The notes below the pieces were generated by a model. It saw only the letters and a list, made by a program, of their open reading frames with translations. It ran no database searches and was not told the origin of the DNA. A DNA stretch of 64,000 nucleotides from Gordius sp. MW1 (Eukaryota; Nematomorpha; Gordioida; Gordea; Gordiidae): the NCBI GenBank assembly GCA_964036665.1, contig OZ038526.1:25234001-25298000 (forward strand), written 5' to 3'. Every line of letters starts with the position of its first letter. Positions within the stretch are counted from its first letter, which is position 1. This document shows, one piece after another, positions 1-11,580 of this stretch. A program made the translations under genes and the position numbers.

Positions 1-189
1 CCACAGATCCGGATATAATTAACTTAAAACCCCCAGATATAACAGTATTTAACTGCCCATACCGGAACGTGTGCCCTAGGAGATATAAAAGTATCCCATT
101 CCATATCCCTTGTCAATAAATAGAAAAACTAGTATATTAAATTTTATGCAATATCTTTATATGCAATTAACTTTGATGCTATATACAAA
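1..189. other. AT-rich sequence, nothing recognised
   Basis: No reading frame, RNA gene or recognisable repeat boundary was seen before the G-rich element that begins at about 190. Confidence 0.5.
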
Positions 190-372
190 CTCGGGCCTTC
201 GGCCCTCGTAAGAAGGGGGAGGGGGGAAGGGAAGGGGGAAGGGGGGAACGGAGGAAGGGAAGAAGGGAAGGGGGAACGAAACTCATCTATACTCCGGATA
301 AACGTAGCATATTTGCTATGCAATTTATGGGTGAGAAAGGTGGGAAGGGGCGAGAATGCCTATAGGGGGGGG
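190..372 (+). repeat. G-rich GGCC-hairpin dispersed element, copy 1
   Basis: The element opens with a perfect hairpin (GGGCC, loop TTC, GGCCC). A purine tract of A(G)3-6 runs follows, then a conserved stretch containing TTTGCTATGCAATTTATGGG and ending at GCCTATAGGGGG. The same order of parts recurs at 6291, 42742 and 62511 on this strand and at 18041 and 25222 on the other, which identifies a dispersed family. The G-runs could form G-quadruplexes. There is no coding potential and the transposition mechanism is unknown. Confidence 0.8.
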
Positions 373-439
373 TATTTAATGCAAAATAATTGGACTGACG
401 GGCATAGGGTAAATATCAATGGTAACCAATTTAAAAACG

Positions 440-775
440 AAACAAAAATTAAAATTTTGAATCACATTTTGGCCAATGATCATTTTTTCCATTGGTCAGT
501 AGCCTGCGGACTGTCAAAAAGTCATATTATCGATGCAAAAACAATATATTGATTTAATTTTAAAAAAAAATTTGCCCTCTCCGGGATTCGAGCCCACATT
601 AGTAGAGGCATAGGCTTTGGTATGGGGGGGGGGCACAGGGACCCATATCAGTAGAGGCATAGGCCCTTGTAGGGGAGGGCATAGGGTAATTATCAATGCT
701 AACTTAATATACCAATTCAAAAACCAGCAAGTCAGAACGTTGGAGGACGGACGGACAACGAACAACAAAAACGAG
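440..775 (-). repeat. Mosaic hairpin/tRNA-like repeat
   Basis: One unit of the window-wide mosaic repeat, read on the minus strand. It holds the CCAATGG / CCATTGG hairpin near 470-505, the conserved spacer with ATATTATC, then GGGATTCGAGCCC near 582. That last motif is the reverse complement of a tRNA B box (GGTTCGAATCC type). After it come two copies of the motif around AGTAGAGGCATAGGC. The B box suggests a tRNA-derived SINE ancestry. Confidence 0.65.
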
Positions 776-784
776 CCAATATAT

Positions 785-1260
785 TGCATACCAATTAAAA
801 GAGACGATTTTTGCATCACCATCTTGGATCACGATAATTTTTGGCGAGGGTGTAGGTCTCATTTATTAGATCTATTTTGGGCCACTACATTTTAAATTAT
901 GGAGGTTTTACGAAATCACGTTCGCCAGCGTTTTATGGATTTAACTATTATTGACAATAAATGCGTTATTCACTCAAATTCGGTAAATTTTGTTCCTAAA
1001 AGATTCTCTATCGAAATAATTTAAACCTCAAACATTTGCGGTCATTTTTACCCTTTAAATGAATGCAAAAATTTCATTATATTTATAGATGGTGGTATAA
1101 ACAAAATTAATTATCACTGGAACCTATTATTATGTTTATTTATTATCAAATTGCAAATTTCTAAAGAATATATGGTAAATATATAATATTGGACTAAAAA
1201 TAAATCTAAATTTTCAAAAAAATTTTCTGCGCAATGGGCAATTATCAGAATTTATTAGCA
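785..1260 (+). repeat. Dispersed repeat, copy 1 (pairs with 18285-18870)
   Basis: This stretch is recognisably the reverse complement of 18285-18870. Both contain a GATTTT..CATC..GATCA segment, GGGCCA, TTTTATGGATTT, GCGTTATTCACTCAAATT and the tail around TTGCAAATTTCTAAAGAATA. A third partial copy of the tail is at 16120-16330. It has no open frame, so it is probably a non-autonomous element or relic. Confidence 0.6.
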
Positions 1261-2789
1261 TATAGAAGAATAGATAAGTAAATAAAGGATTCATATAATA
1301 AGGCTCATCTATTTATTGGCCTTACCATAAAGATTAAACATAAATTTGTAATTATTTCCTAGCCCAATGGCAAATTCTATGCAAGAAAGGATAAAATCTA
1401 ATTTTCCAGTCCAATTTCCTCTTGCAGAAACTTTATCCAAGCTCATTTTAGACATTTTATATAAATTATTTTGGCCTAGTTTGTAAAGAATTTATGTGGA
1501 ATGTTGAATAATTCTATAGTAATTATAATTTTAATCTAAAGAGCAAATAATAAGTGATATAATGTAAAGACAGTGCACCTTCTATATAGGGAGTCCGCTA
1601 TTCAATTAAAATTAATATTATTGTCGATATGGAGCGAGTGCTATCTATATTATTATTATTGTTATTAATTTTAGTTTACTCTTCTATTCCCCCTCACTTC
1701 AGGCAAATACACTTAGAGCGCCAAGTCAGCGGTGGGCGGATAAGAGGGTAAGATAGGGGTAGGGTAATAAAATGTAGTTTAACCTTGGCATATAAAAATA
1801 ACAGTAATAATGATAAATATCAATATGTTAAACAAACTACGTCGCCACCCCTCAATCGATTACGTCACATGGGTAAGGAAAATGAATACCCCCACGAAGT
1901 ATATAACTTATATTATTGATTTTATCTGATAGATTGGGGAGGGAAACAAAAATAATGTAGTTGTAAATGAATTTTTGATGATTTTCAAAATCCTCATTTC
2001 ACCCACTCATATTAAATCATATCTACACTTGTTAGGGGATAAAAACACAAATTGTAAAAGATATCATCACACAAAATTTGTTTCTAGAGCATGACATTAG
2101 AAAGCAACATTGTTAGAGTTTCTTTATCGGGCGGAGGGAAGAATTTTCAAAGCAAACCTCACTCTCACAAATTTCTTTAAATATTTGGATAGTTAATAAA
2201 TATATTAAAAATTGAATAAAAATAATGCAACCTGTCCCCCATGATCAAAAATTTTAAAAAAATCAAAAGCGACTTACTCTTCTCGTGATTATGAAATAAA
2301 CATGAGAATAAGAGATTTATCATTTAAATGTGATCACAAAGTAATTTTACTAAAACAAATTTAAAAAATTGACTACTATATAATTATTATATAAATATGC
2401 TAAAAAAGTTTGTATTTAATGTAAAACATATTAGTTATAAAATTTAAATGTAAAATATTTGTATTATATATTATATAAAATTGTAAGCATTATACTTATG
2501 CTATTAATAATAAAGTTATAAAATATACTTACGTGAAATGATGTTAATGAATTATAATATATAATATATTATTGCAGGACGAAGTTTGGAATATTTAGAA
2601 AATTTTGATGCGTGAGAATAATAAAAAGTTAATTGTATAGCGGGATTAGAAAGCGTATGGATGGACAAAAAAGGGAAGATAAATTTTATTTTCCACACTG
2701 ACTTTAAATCGAAAAGTTCCTAAATGGAAGAATTTAAATTATTTTTTAAACTTACAGATGTTTTTTGATTATCACATATTCAAGAATTT
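1261..2789. other. AT-rich interval, nothing recognised
   Basis: I see only AT-rich sequence, an (ATT)n stretch near 1650-1670 and a short GC-richer patch at 1700-1770. No reading frame resembles a known protein. Confidence 0.5.
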
Positions 2790-3580
2790 GTTTCAGTATT
2801 TTATAATGATTTTGGGATGAGCATTTTGAAATTTTAGCCTTTACTTAAAAACTATTTGGCCAATGGTCATTTTTTTTCCATTGGTCAGTACCCAGACACG
2901 ATGTATAAATACATACTAGTAAAAAAAACGAAAAAAAAATTTTGATTTATACTTTGGCCAATGGTCATTTTTTTCAGCAGCCAGCGGACGGCCAAAAAGC
3001 CATATTATCTATGGTATTAACAAAAACAATATATTAATTTGAAAAAAAAACGGAAAAATTTCGATTAATACTTTGGCCAATGGTCATGTTTTTCATTGGT
3101 CAGTAGCCAGCGGACGGCAAAAAGTCACATTATCAATGGTATTAACAAAAACAATATATTAATTTAATTTAAATAAAAATTTTGCCCTCTCTGGGATTCG
3201 AACCCACATTAGTAGAGGCATAGGTTTTTGTAGGGGCAGCAGCCAGCGGACGACCAAAAAATCATATTATCAATGGTATTAGCATAAGCAATATATTAAT
3301 TTAATTTAAATAAAAATAAAAATTTTGCCCTCTCCGGGATTTGAACCCGCATTAGTAGAGGCATAGGCTTTTGTAGGGGCAGCAGCCAGCGCACGACCAA
3401 AAAGTCATATTATCAATGGTATTAACATAAACAATATATTTTATAGAAAAAAACGAAAAAAAATTCCGATTCACAATTTGGCCAAAGATTATTTTTTTCC
3501 ATTGGTAGTAATCAGGGCACGGTTAAAAAGTCATATCATCAAGGGTTAAAACAAGAATAATATATTAACTTAATTTAAAA
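2790..3580 (-). repeat. Hairpin satellite array (minus orientation)
   Basis: Tandem units of variable length (about 75-130 bp) each carry GGCCAATGGTCA, a T-run, then CATTGGTCAG, followed by a GCGGACGGCCAAAAAGTC segment and an ATTGATAATA-type spacer. The inverted arms CCAATGG and CCATTGG can form a 7-bp stem. The left flank (2790-2870) and the array together are the reverse complement of 18960-19450, so the two are inverted duplicates. B-box-like GGGATTCGAACCC occurs near 3191. Confidence 0.75.
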
Positions 3581-4425
3581 ATAAATAAAAATTTTGCCCT
3601 CTCCGGGATTCAAACCCACATTAGCAGAGGCATAGGCTTTTGTAGGGGCACAGGTACCCACATCAGTAGAGGCATAGGCTTTTGTAGGGGCACAGGGACC
3701 CATATCAGTAGAGGCATAGGCCCTTGTAGGGAAGGGCATAGGGTAATTATCAATGTTAATCAATTCAAAATCGAAATTTTTTTTTGATTTATTTGGCCAA
3801 TGGTCATTTTTTTCATTGGTCAGTAGCCTGCGGACGGTCAAAAAGTCATATTATCCATGGTATTTACAAGAACAATATATTAATTTAATTTAAAAAAAAA
3901 AAATTTGTCATCTCCTGGGACTGAACACGAACCTCCAGGTCACAAAGCTGGCGCCAATAATGATGGGTAACGGACAACGGACAACCAAAAACGAGCCCAT
4001 ATGCATAGCAAATTAATAATTTGTTCTTGTTAATACCATTGATAATATGACTTTTTGGCCGTCTGCTGGCTACAGACCAATGGAAAAAATGATCATTGAC
4101 CAAATAAATCGAAATTTTTTTTTTCGTTTTTGAATTGGGTATATTAGGTTAACATTGATATATACCCTATGCCCTTCCGTAGAAGGGCCTATGCCTCTAC
4201 TGATATGGGTCCCTGTGCCCCTACAAAAGCCTAAACCTCTACTGATGTGGGTCCGAGTCCTGGCGAGGGCAAATTCTTAAAGCTGGTTAGAATCCCGGAG
4301 AGGGCAAATTTTTCATTTTTTTTAAATTAAATAATATATTGTTCTTGTTAATACCATTGATAATATGACTTTTCGACCTTCCGCTGGCTACTGACTGATG
4401 AAAAAAATAACCATTGGCCATAGTG
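3581..4425. repeat. Inverted pair of mosaic tRNA-like/hairpin units
   Basis: Minus-oriented units (3590-3880) face plus-oriented units (4010-4420) around a centre carrying CCTCCAGGTCACAAAGCTGG and a variant of the GCATAGCAA core. The left side has GGGATTCAAACCC and repeated AGTAGAGGCATAGGC, and the right side has the same motifs inverted. The arms could form a large foldback. No protein is encoded. Confidence 0.65.
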
Positions 4426-4570
4426 TTTCGATCTCGTCTCGATCTCGAAAACAAAATCTCGTCTCGCCTCGGGAGCTATTATGAAAATCTCGATCTCGTC
4501 TCGTCTCGGTCTAGAAAAATCTCAGTCTCGTCTCGTCTCGACGAGAATTCTCGTCTCGTCTCGACTTTTT
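4426..4570. repeat. TCTCG simple/minisatellite repeat
   Basis: Dense repetition of TCTCG and GATCTCG-type pentamers over about 140 bp, including the local palindrome GACGAGAATTCTCGTC near 4540. It abuts the hairpin array on the left. Confidence 0.85.
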
Positions 4571-4972
4571 AAAAAAAAATATATATGGAATAAAAATTTC
4601 TCCTGTTTAAAATCATTAAATAAGTGTTAAAAAATCCAAATGGCAAACTTTTACATTTTTTGAAAAACTTTAATACACAAACTTTTTAAAGATTACATCT
4701 CGTTGGCAATATAATATGAATTAATTCATAAAGATAACATTTCCTATGGAAAGTGCAGACTAAAAAAACTATAAATAAATTTGAAGTATAGAAAATTAAA
4801 TTCTAATGTTCTAGCAAATTATAACATTTTTATCAAATTCTCTGGGTTTGTCAATCTAAATAGACTGAGAGAGTTATAAGTTCGCTTATAGCTAATTTAG
4901 TTGCACAATTGAGCAAATTGAGACCCCTTATTAACTCTGGCTAATGCTTCTAAGTAGACCTTAACATATTTA
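4571..4972. other. AT-rich interval, nothing recognised
   Basis: No coding, RNA or clear repeat signal was found. Confidence 0.4.
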
Positions 4973-5324
4973 AGGCAAACGTTAAAGTCAATTGATAGTC
5001 GAAACTTCTTAATCGCAAATCGGATTATCGCGAAAATCTTTTAATCGCGAATTTAACCGCTATTTTGTTTTTTGTTTATACGATAATACTAACAAAAACA
5101 TCGTTTATTGAAAAATCGATAGTACAATAACGGATATTCACAAACATTTTCGAGTCCTTAAATCAACAAGGTAATTATATAAAATATCGTTTTATTGCGA
5201 AGCGTAGGAAATGAATAATTAATATAATGTACATATACTTTTATTTCCATCGTTTAATCGCAAAATATCGGTTAATCGAATTTTTTCTCGGGCCCGAGGC
5301 TTTGCAATTAAACGATTTTAACTG
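4973..5324. mobile_element. Possible pogo/Tc1-mariner-like MITE
   Basis: On the reverse strand the right end reads CAGTTAAAATCGTTTAATTG, followed by further CGATTAA / TTAATCG words. Related TTAATCGC and GATTATCGC words occur inverted at the left. CAGTTAAA followed by TCGATTA repeats is typical of pogo/Tigger termini, and a TA dinucleotide flanks the right end. The left end is poorly matched and no transposase is present, so the boundaries are tentative. Confidence 0.35.
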
Positions 5325-6290
5325 TACCATCATCAATTATAGCCCATAGTGTTCATTGCATGTTTACTATAGCGTTATAAACCCAAAGTGCGAGTGACTT
5401 TTAATGATATTATTATTATTTAAAGAATTGATAACTAGTTGCAAATTTCAAAACGTTGTAAAAACAACTAAAATCAGCATTATATAGGATTAAGAACATA
5501 AGTTTAAACTTTTAATTAAAGCGCACGTATTTAAATTTATGACAAAAATCATTATAATCAAATATATGTTCCAAATAATTCCAATTCTAACTTACTTTGC
5601 CATTAAATAGTTATTTATCGAATACAATATAGGTTCGTGTATTTATTTTATATTGCACAATTATGGAAATATAATAAAGTTAAATGCACCTGCCAACCCA
5701 GCGTATAATGTGAAAAGCAATGCATATGACAAAACTATGTATTCACATGATGTCTTATTAAAATTCAAAAATTTGGAAGGTGTACTATTAGTTGAAGCAT
5801 AAAAACTTCAAAAAAATTCATGATTTAGATTTAATCTATTACGGTGTCATTTAAAACTCTATTGTACTTTTTAAATCGTTAGGCGGGTGCTCAAAATTCT
5901 TGACCTTAGCTTAACCTATTTAATTATTCAAACTGATTGGCCACCAATTTATAATTACGGCATTATGCAGGATGAGTAACTGTGAAATATAATTATGCTT
6001 CAGTAATATTTACTATTCCATCAGAACTCATTCTAAGCCTAAAATTTTGTAATGTTTAATTATGGATACACATACCCCAAGGGTCAATCATACTTAAGTA
6101 AATGATTGCCAAATTTTAAATTTTTTGCAAAAATATACAATGTTTAATACACTTAGGTTTTTTAATCTCAAATATATTCCATACATATTGAATTACACTT
6201 AATACTTTAAATGTAAATTTTTTTTTAATATATTAAACTTTTATTAAGCTATTGGTATCACATGGGTAAAATACATTGGTAAATAAAAAA
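5325..6290. other. AT-rich interval, nothing recognised
   Basis: No reading frame or repeat family could be supported in this stretch. Confidence 0.45.
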
Positions 6291-6442
6291 TTCGGGCCTT
6301 CGGCCCTCGTGGAAAGGGGGAGTAGGGAAGGGGAGGAGGGGAAGGGGGGACGACTCCTCTATACTCCGTATAAACATAGTATATTTGCTATGCAATTTAT
6401 GGGCGAGAAAGGTGGGAAGGGGCGAGAATGCCTATAGGGGGG
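6291..6442 (+). repeat. G-rich GGCC-hairpin dispersed element, copy 2
   Basis: It has the same part order as copy 1 at 190: GGGCC-TTC-GGCCC hairpin, shorter purine G-rich tract, TATACTCCGTATAAAC, TTTGCTATGCAATTTATGGG, and GCCTATAGGGGG at the end. Confidence 0.8.
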
Positions 6443-6752
6443 ATTAATTCAAAATAATTGGACTGACGGGCATAGGGTAAATATCAATGTTTACTAAGTT
6501 CAAAGCGAAAAAAAGAACCTTAAATTGCATAGCAATTAATAAAAATTGGTCAGTAGCCTGCGGACGGTTAAAAAGTCGTATTATCAAGGGTATTAACAAG
6601 AACAATATATAAATTTAATTTAAAAAAATAAAAATTTTGCCCTCTCCGGGATTGAACACGAACCTCCAGGTCACAAAGCTGGCGCCAATAACTTGAAGGG
6701 TAAAGGACAACGGACAACCAAAAACGAGCCCATAAATTGCATAGCAATTAAT
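6443..6752 (-). repeat. tRNA-like mosaic repeat with CCAGGTCACAAAGCTGG segment
   Basis: Read on the minus strand, this contains the TTGCTATGCAATT core (also seen again near 6520), the GTCC-rich stretch, GCGCCAGCTTTGTGACCTGG, and a B-box-like GTTCAATCCCGG. The CCAG/CTGG arms around TTTGTGA resemble an anticodon arm. It is one of the clearest SINE-head-like units. Confidence 0.6.
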
Positions 6753-7089
6753 ATTAATTTAAAGAAGATACGCATAAAAATATCAAGTAGGTGGGTGAGA
6801 TTAATTTGCGTATATACACACAGTAAGACTGGTAAAAAAATAAACAACCTATCAAAGTTGTTTTAAATTTCATAGTAAATGGTCAAAATACTTTCCTAAA
6901 ACTAGATTTGATTTCATATTTATAGGCAAATTGAGATTTATTAACACCTAATTCAAACTATCATTATTGGTTGAAGTTGTATTCGTGATGATGTAATCAA
7001 TATAAATAATGAAATAAAAAATAGAAAATCAATATATTATAGATAATTTAACAAATATAAATTATTATGAAAAAATAGAGGGGGGGGGG
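6753..7089. other. AT-rich interval, nothing recognised
   Basis: No feature is supported here. A G9 run (7081-7089) ends the stretch next to the hAT terminus. Confidence 0.4.
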
Positions 7090-7330
7090 CATGGGCGTAC
7101 GCCCTAAAAAAAAAAAATTTTCAATACAAAAACCCTTAAAAATTAAAAAAAAGTTATGTTTTGCCCACCCCTATTTGAAACTCAACTCAAATTAATACAG
7201 ATGCTTATTAGCAAATTTACACATAAATTTAAATTATTTTCGTAAAATTAAATTTAAATTTGAGATTAGATTACTAGTTGCGATTGTGTTTCTGTAGTCA
7301 ACATTTATTTCCTATTCGTAAAAATCAACA

Positions 7331-8241
7331 ATCATACAAAAATATTAAATGTTCCCTCAGATGAAGAGCTATTTATCAACAATAACCCAATTATGGTATC
7401 CCAAAAAGTTAGATACTTGGGAGTGGACCTCACTCCTAATTTCTATGCCGAAGCCGATGTGGATTCGAAACTGCAAAGGACTCTTGTCAAATTTTATTCG
7501 TGTTATGCCATATGGAGATCTCGTCAGTTAACGCTTCCTACACGTCTCAGAATCTTCAAAGTATTGATACTTCCAGTTCTTCTATATGGTTGTGAATCTT
7601 GGTCACTGAAAGAACCTAAACTGAGGAAAATCCAGGTCAACGTGAACAAAATGCTGCGTATTATTTGTAGAATTTTCTATCCAAACACAATTACAAATGA
7701 AAATCTTTGGATACGGTGCAAAATTCCTTCAATAAAGAATATTATTTCAACGAGGAAGTGGGGTTTTTTAGCTCATCAGGTTAGAAGGGGAGGCACTAAC
7801 TATTGTTTGTCTTCTCTGTTTTGGCGTCCTCCTTCATTAAGGGGTCGATCATGCAATGGTAGTTGGCTTTACAAAGTATTCCGTGATATGCAAGCTTTAG
7901 GCAAGGACTGGAACTCATTACAAACTATTATGCAAGACAGAAAATCATGGAAAGATTTTCTGGATACCCATATTTCTCGACTTTCTCGCTGAGTTGGGTC
8001 CCTTTTAATCTACTGTTTATGATCAACGGTGATTAACACACGTCTAAAGTACATTATAATAATATTATGAATATATACACTGCATAATAACCAAATTTAT
8101 TACAGGAAAATTACACACGTTAGCAATAACGTGCTTATGCGCCATTTGGCGTAAGAGGGGGCTCAACCTTAGATTGCACTTACTAAGCTCTTGGGCGTCT
8201 TCGGGGCAAAAATACATACATACATACATACAAAAATATAA
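7331..8241 (+). mobile_element. 5'-truncated non-LTR retrotransposon fragment
   Basis: The segment carries the C-terminal part of a LINE-type pol, a 3' UTR, and a short (ACAT)n-like tail near 8212-8233. It breaks the match between 7090-7330 / 8245-8400 and the corresponding hAT sequence near 22326-21960. That fits insertion into the hAT block by target-primed reverse transcription with 5' truncation. Confidence 0.7.
7393..7992 (+). pseudogene. Non-LTR pol C-terminal fragment
   Basis: About 199 residues correspond to the thumb and C-terminal portion of a LINE reverse transcriptase. VRYLGVDLTP lies near residue 7, PVLLYGCESWSL near residue 55, an RKWGFLAH motif (usually R-W-IGH in the family) near residue 122, and a terminal W-N-L...QDRKSWKDF block. 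These are typical of RTE/CR1/Dong-like elements. The YxDD palm, endonuclease and start are missing because of 5' truncation. The reading frame is intact to a TGA at 7990, followed by 3' UTR. It cannot be functional alone. Confidence 0.8.
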
Positions 8242-8242
8242 G

Positions 8243-8625
8243 AATCAGGCTAAACATTCTCCACTTTTGGGTGACATTTTTCATATCGTAAATACGCGTT
8301 GCTTAAACGTTCTCCTACGAACGAAAATAAACAACGCATCCGCGTTCGTAAATTTTTACTTGCTTGATTACAAATAAACAAACAACAATTCGCCATTTTT
8401 TAATTTTATTCCCATTTTAGTTTCACCCATCCCATATCATTTTTTTGCTCAATTTAGTTATTGAGCTGTGCAATGGTAAGAACAATTACACATATTTTAA
8501 ATATTTTTTAGATACAATATAGATATTATAAGCCTCAATGGAACTTTTGATGGTGGAAATGTGAAAAATATTATCTTGCCTCTAAAATTTAAGAAGTTTA
8601 GGTTACAACAGAATAGAAAGTAAAT
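8243..8625 (+). repeat. Inverted repeat arm inside the hAT block (left)
   Basis: It matches 9763-10135 in reverse complement. Shared words include AATCAGGCTAAACATTCTCC, CCACTTTTGGGTGACATTTT, TTTAGATACAATATAGATAT and AGGTTACAACAGAATA. The arms are about 380 bp, separated by about 1.1 kb. The sequence also resembles the subterminal part of the hAT element near 21960-22060. Confidence 0.8.
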
Positions 8626-9113
8626 TTTGTTAATTTATTTTGTACTTAGGGAATAATCACATATTGAACCAAAAAAGACAAGAGCCTAAACAATATCTCC
8701 TGTGAATAAATCTCTACCACGTGTTTTGAATTTCAACTTATCTAAAATTATGTATTTTTTATACAGAATAAACTATTTGTTATCATCATTTGTTAGTTCA
8801 AACATAGAAATTATTAAAACTGTATAATTTATAAAGGTTCTATAAGCTCTGAATCTTATAAGCAAGCCCACTAAAAATAGAGGGTCAATAGAGATAAATT
8901 GAAACTACAAAACAGGTTTTATAAATCAATATGCTACATTGTGATTAATAAGTACAAATAACCTAAAATTGCATAGCAATAAGTTGTTTAAATTAGTGTG
9001 ACACAATTTTAAGTACTACTTTTTCATTAACAAATATGTATTTAGTTTTAAATTAATGTAACTGACAATTGATTTCTTTTCATCTCTTATCTGACCTTTC
9101 TATAGCTGATAAA
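8626..9113. other. Spacer of the inverted repeat, no gene
   Basis: AT-rich spacer with one isolated AAATTGCATAGCAATAA core at about 8968. No other feature was found. Confidence 0.45.
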
Positions 9114-9253
9114 CATGGGCGTAGCCAGCTTTTAAATTAGAGGGGGCAAAAGGTATTTAGAAACTTTTCACAATTTTAGCTGTATTTTTGTAAAATTCTT
9201 GCATTTTTTTAGATTTAGAGGGTGGCAGTCATCCTCCCCTGGCTATGCCCATG
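9114..9253. mobile_element. hAT-type MITE (140 bp)
   Basis: The termini are CATGGGCGTAGCCAG on the left and CTGGCTATGCCCATG on the right, an imperfect 15-bp TIR. Flanks are CTGATAAA and CTGATATA, an 8-bp target duplication with one mismatch, as expected for hAT. The interior is AT-rich and noncoding. A related MITE is at 37702. Confidence 0.8.
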
Positions 9254-9762
9254 CTGATATATGTATAATCTTATACAAACAAAGATATTTAAATAGATAA
9301 TAAAATGTGGACATGATTTAAAATTCCTTTATTAATAATGAGTATAATTTTTATATTACTTTTAAATTAAGGGTTGTATGTATTCTAAAATATAAAATTA
9401 AATGTAATTACCAACAATTTGTTTTTCCAATCTCAAATCTAGCTTTTTTATAGGTAATAAATCTGACATCTAATTTTTTTAAATTATATGTCAGGATTCT
9501 TAAAATAAAATTTGAATAATATAACTATGTAGACATGAATCATGAAATACTTTATTAGTACAAAATAGGTATAAATAAATTGGCTATATTGCTGTTAAAA
9601 AAACAATTAATTGGTAAATATATATTAATTTGAGTAAACACTATCTTCATATTCTCTCTTTGCAAGGGGCAATTTATCAAGAAATTCCTTCTCTAAAATT
9701 TTATGTAAAAATCTTGATTATACATATAATAATTCTTACCAATGCACAAAATAGCAATTTTT
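9254..9762. other. AT-rich interval, nothing recognised
   Basis: Remainder of the spacer between the inverted arms, with no coding or RNA signal. Confidence 0.4.
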
Positions 9763-10135
9763 ATTCTGTTGTAACCTGAACTTCTCTAAAATTTTAGAGG
9801 CAAGATAATATTTTTAACATTTCCACCATCAAAGTTCCATTGAGGCTTATAATATCTATATTGTATCTAAAAAATATTTAAAATATGTGTAATTGTTCTT
9901 ACCATTGCACAGCTCAATAACTAAATTGAGCAAAAAAATGATATGGGTGAAACTAAAATGGGAATAATACTAAAAAATGGCACATTGTTGTTTGTTTACT
10001 TGTAATCAGGCAAGCAAAAATTTACGAACGCGGATGCGTTGTTTATTTTCGTTCGGTAGGAGAACGTTTAAGGAACGCGTTTTTACGATAGGAAAAATGT
10101 CACCCAAAAGTGGAGAATGTTTAGCCTGATTCAAA
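9763..10135 (-). repeat. Inverted repeat arm inside the hAT block (right)
   Basis: Partner of 8243-8625. The arms are not identical (several substitutions and small indels), so the inversion duplication is not very recent. Confidence 0.8.
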
Positions 10136-10387
10136 ATATAATAAATTTCTATTTCAATTTCACTAACAAAACAAATACATATTCAATGGATAAAAATTGA
10201 ATAGATATTCGTCAATACTTAAACAGTAAGTTAAAATACTATTTATTTGATACTGATGTAATGTATGTTTCTAAACTAAAAGTTTTTTATTTTGAATCTT
10301 TAAAAATTGACCTTCGAGAATATTTATATTATATGGTGTGAGAAATCCCACAAAAGTTTTAATTTAATATCACTTCACTTCTTGAAC

Positions 10388-11530
10388 ATAACATCTTTAG
10401 CTTTAGATTTAAAACTTTGTTTTTTCAGTATTTCAATTATTTAGCAAATAAATCTAATCTAACAATTGTAGAATGCCAAAGGAAAGTGGGGCTGGGGAGT
10501 GTAGAGCTGGTTGAAGAGAACATAGGATTTAACGAAAGTAATTAAATTGAAGCTTAGTTAAAAATTTTATGTTGTGAATTTAATTTTTAATCTTAAAGTT
10601 TAATTTTGAAATAAGATTTATTCCAAAATTTATATTATATTATTATATAATATATATTTATATTATATATGCAAATGCAGCATGTAAAAGAAAAATAGAA
10701 GGTAAAGACCATGAAAACGACGAGCCTTTAACAAAAAAAACTATGAAAGTGAGACTTCTGGTTTAGGTAAAATAATATATAATATAATTGTGAAATAATT
10801 AATTTTAAAATAGTTAACAATATAAATGTTGTGAATTTAATAAATTGTTATTGTAACATCTTTAGATTTAAAACTTTGGTTTTTAAGTATTTCAATTATT
10901 CAGCAAATAAATCTAATCTAACAATTGTAGAATGCCAAAGGAAAGTGGGGCTGGGGAGTGTAGAGCTGGTTGAAGAGAACATAGGATTTAACGAAAGTAA
11001 TTAAATTGAAGCTTCGTTAAAAATTTTATAATTGTTGTGAATTTAATTTTTAATCTTAAAGTTTAATTTTGAAATAAGATTTATTCCAAAATTTATATTA
11101 TATTATTATATAATATATATTTATATTATATATGCAGATGCAGCATGTAAAAGAAAAATAGAAGGTAAAGAACATGAAAACGACGAGCCTTTAACAAAAA
11201 AAACCTATGAAAGTGAGACTTCTGGTTTAGGTAATAAAATAATATATAATATAATTGTGAAAAAATTAATTTTAAAATAAGTAACAATATAAATGTTGTG
11301 AATTTAATAAATTGTTATTGTAACATCTTTAGATTTAAAACTTTGGTTTTTAAGTATTTCAATTATTCAGCAAATAAATCTAATCTAACAATTGTAGAAT
11401 GCCAAAGGAAAGTGGGGCTGGGGAGTGTAGAGCTGGTTGAAGAGAACATAGAATTTAATGAAAGTAAGAATTAAATTGAAGCATATTTAAAAATTTTATA
11501 AACTAGTTTAGGTAAAATAATATATAATTG
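10388..11530 (+). repeat. Tandem triplication of the hAT 5' exon region
   Basis: Units begin with TAACATCTTTAG at 10388, 10853 and 11321 (period about 466 bp), and the third is partial. Each holds ATGCCAAAGGAAAGTGGGGC, which would encode MPKESGAGE, a short basic start like those of ZMYM1-type hAT proteins. Units 1 and 2 also have AAACGACGAGCCTTTAAC and a GGTAA that could be a splice donor. The triplication lies directly upstream of the main transposase exon, so it multiplies the promoter/first-exon region. The exon structure is inferred. Confidence 0.7.
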
Positions 11531-11580
11531 TAAAATTAATTTTAAAATAATAAACATTCTAATTTTTAATAATTTTATGA

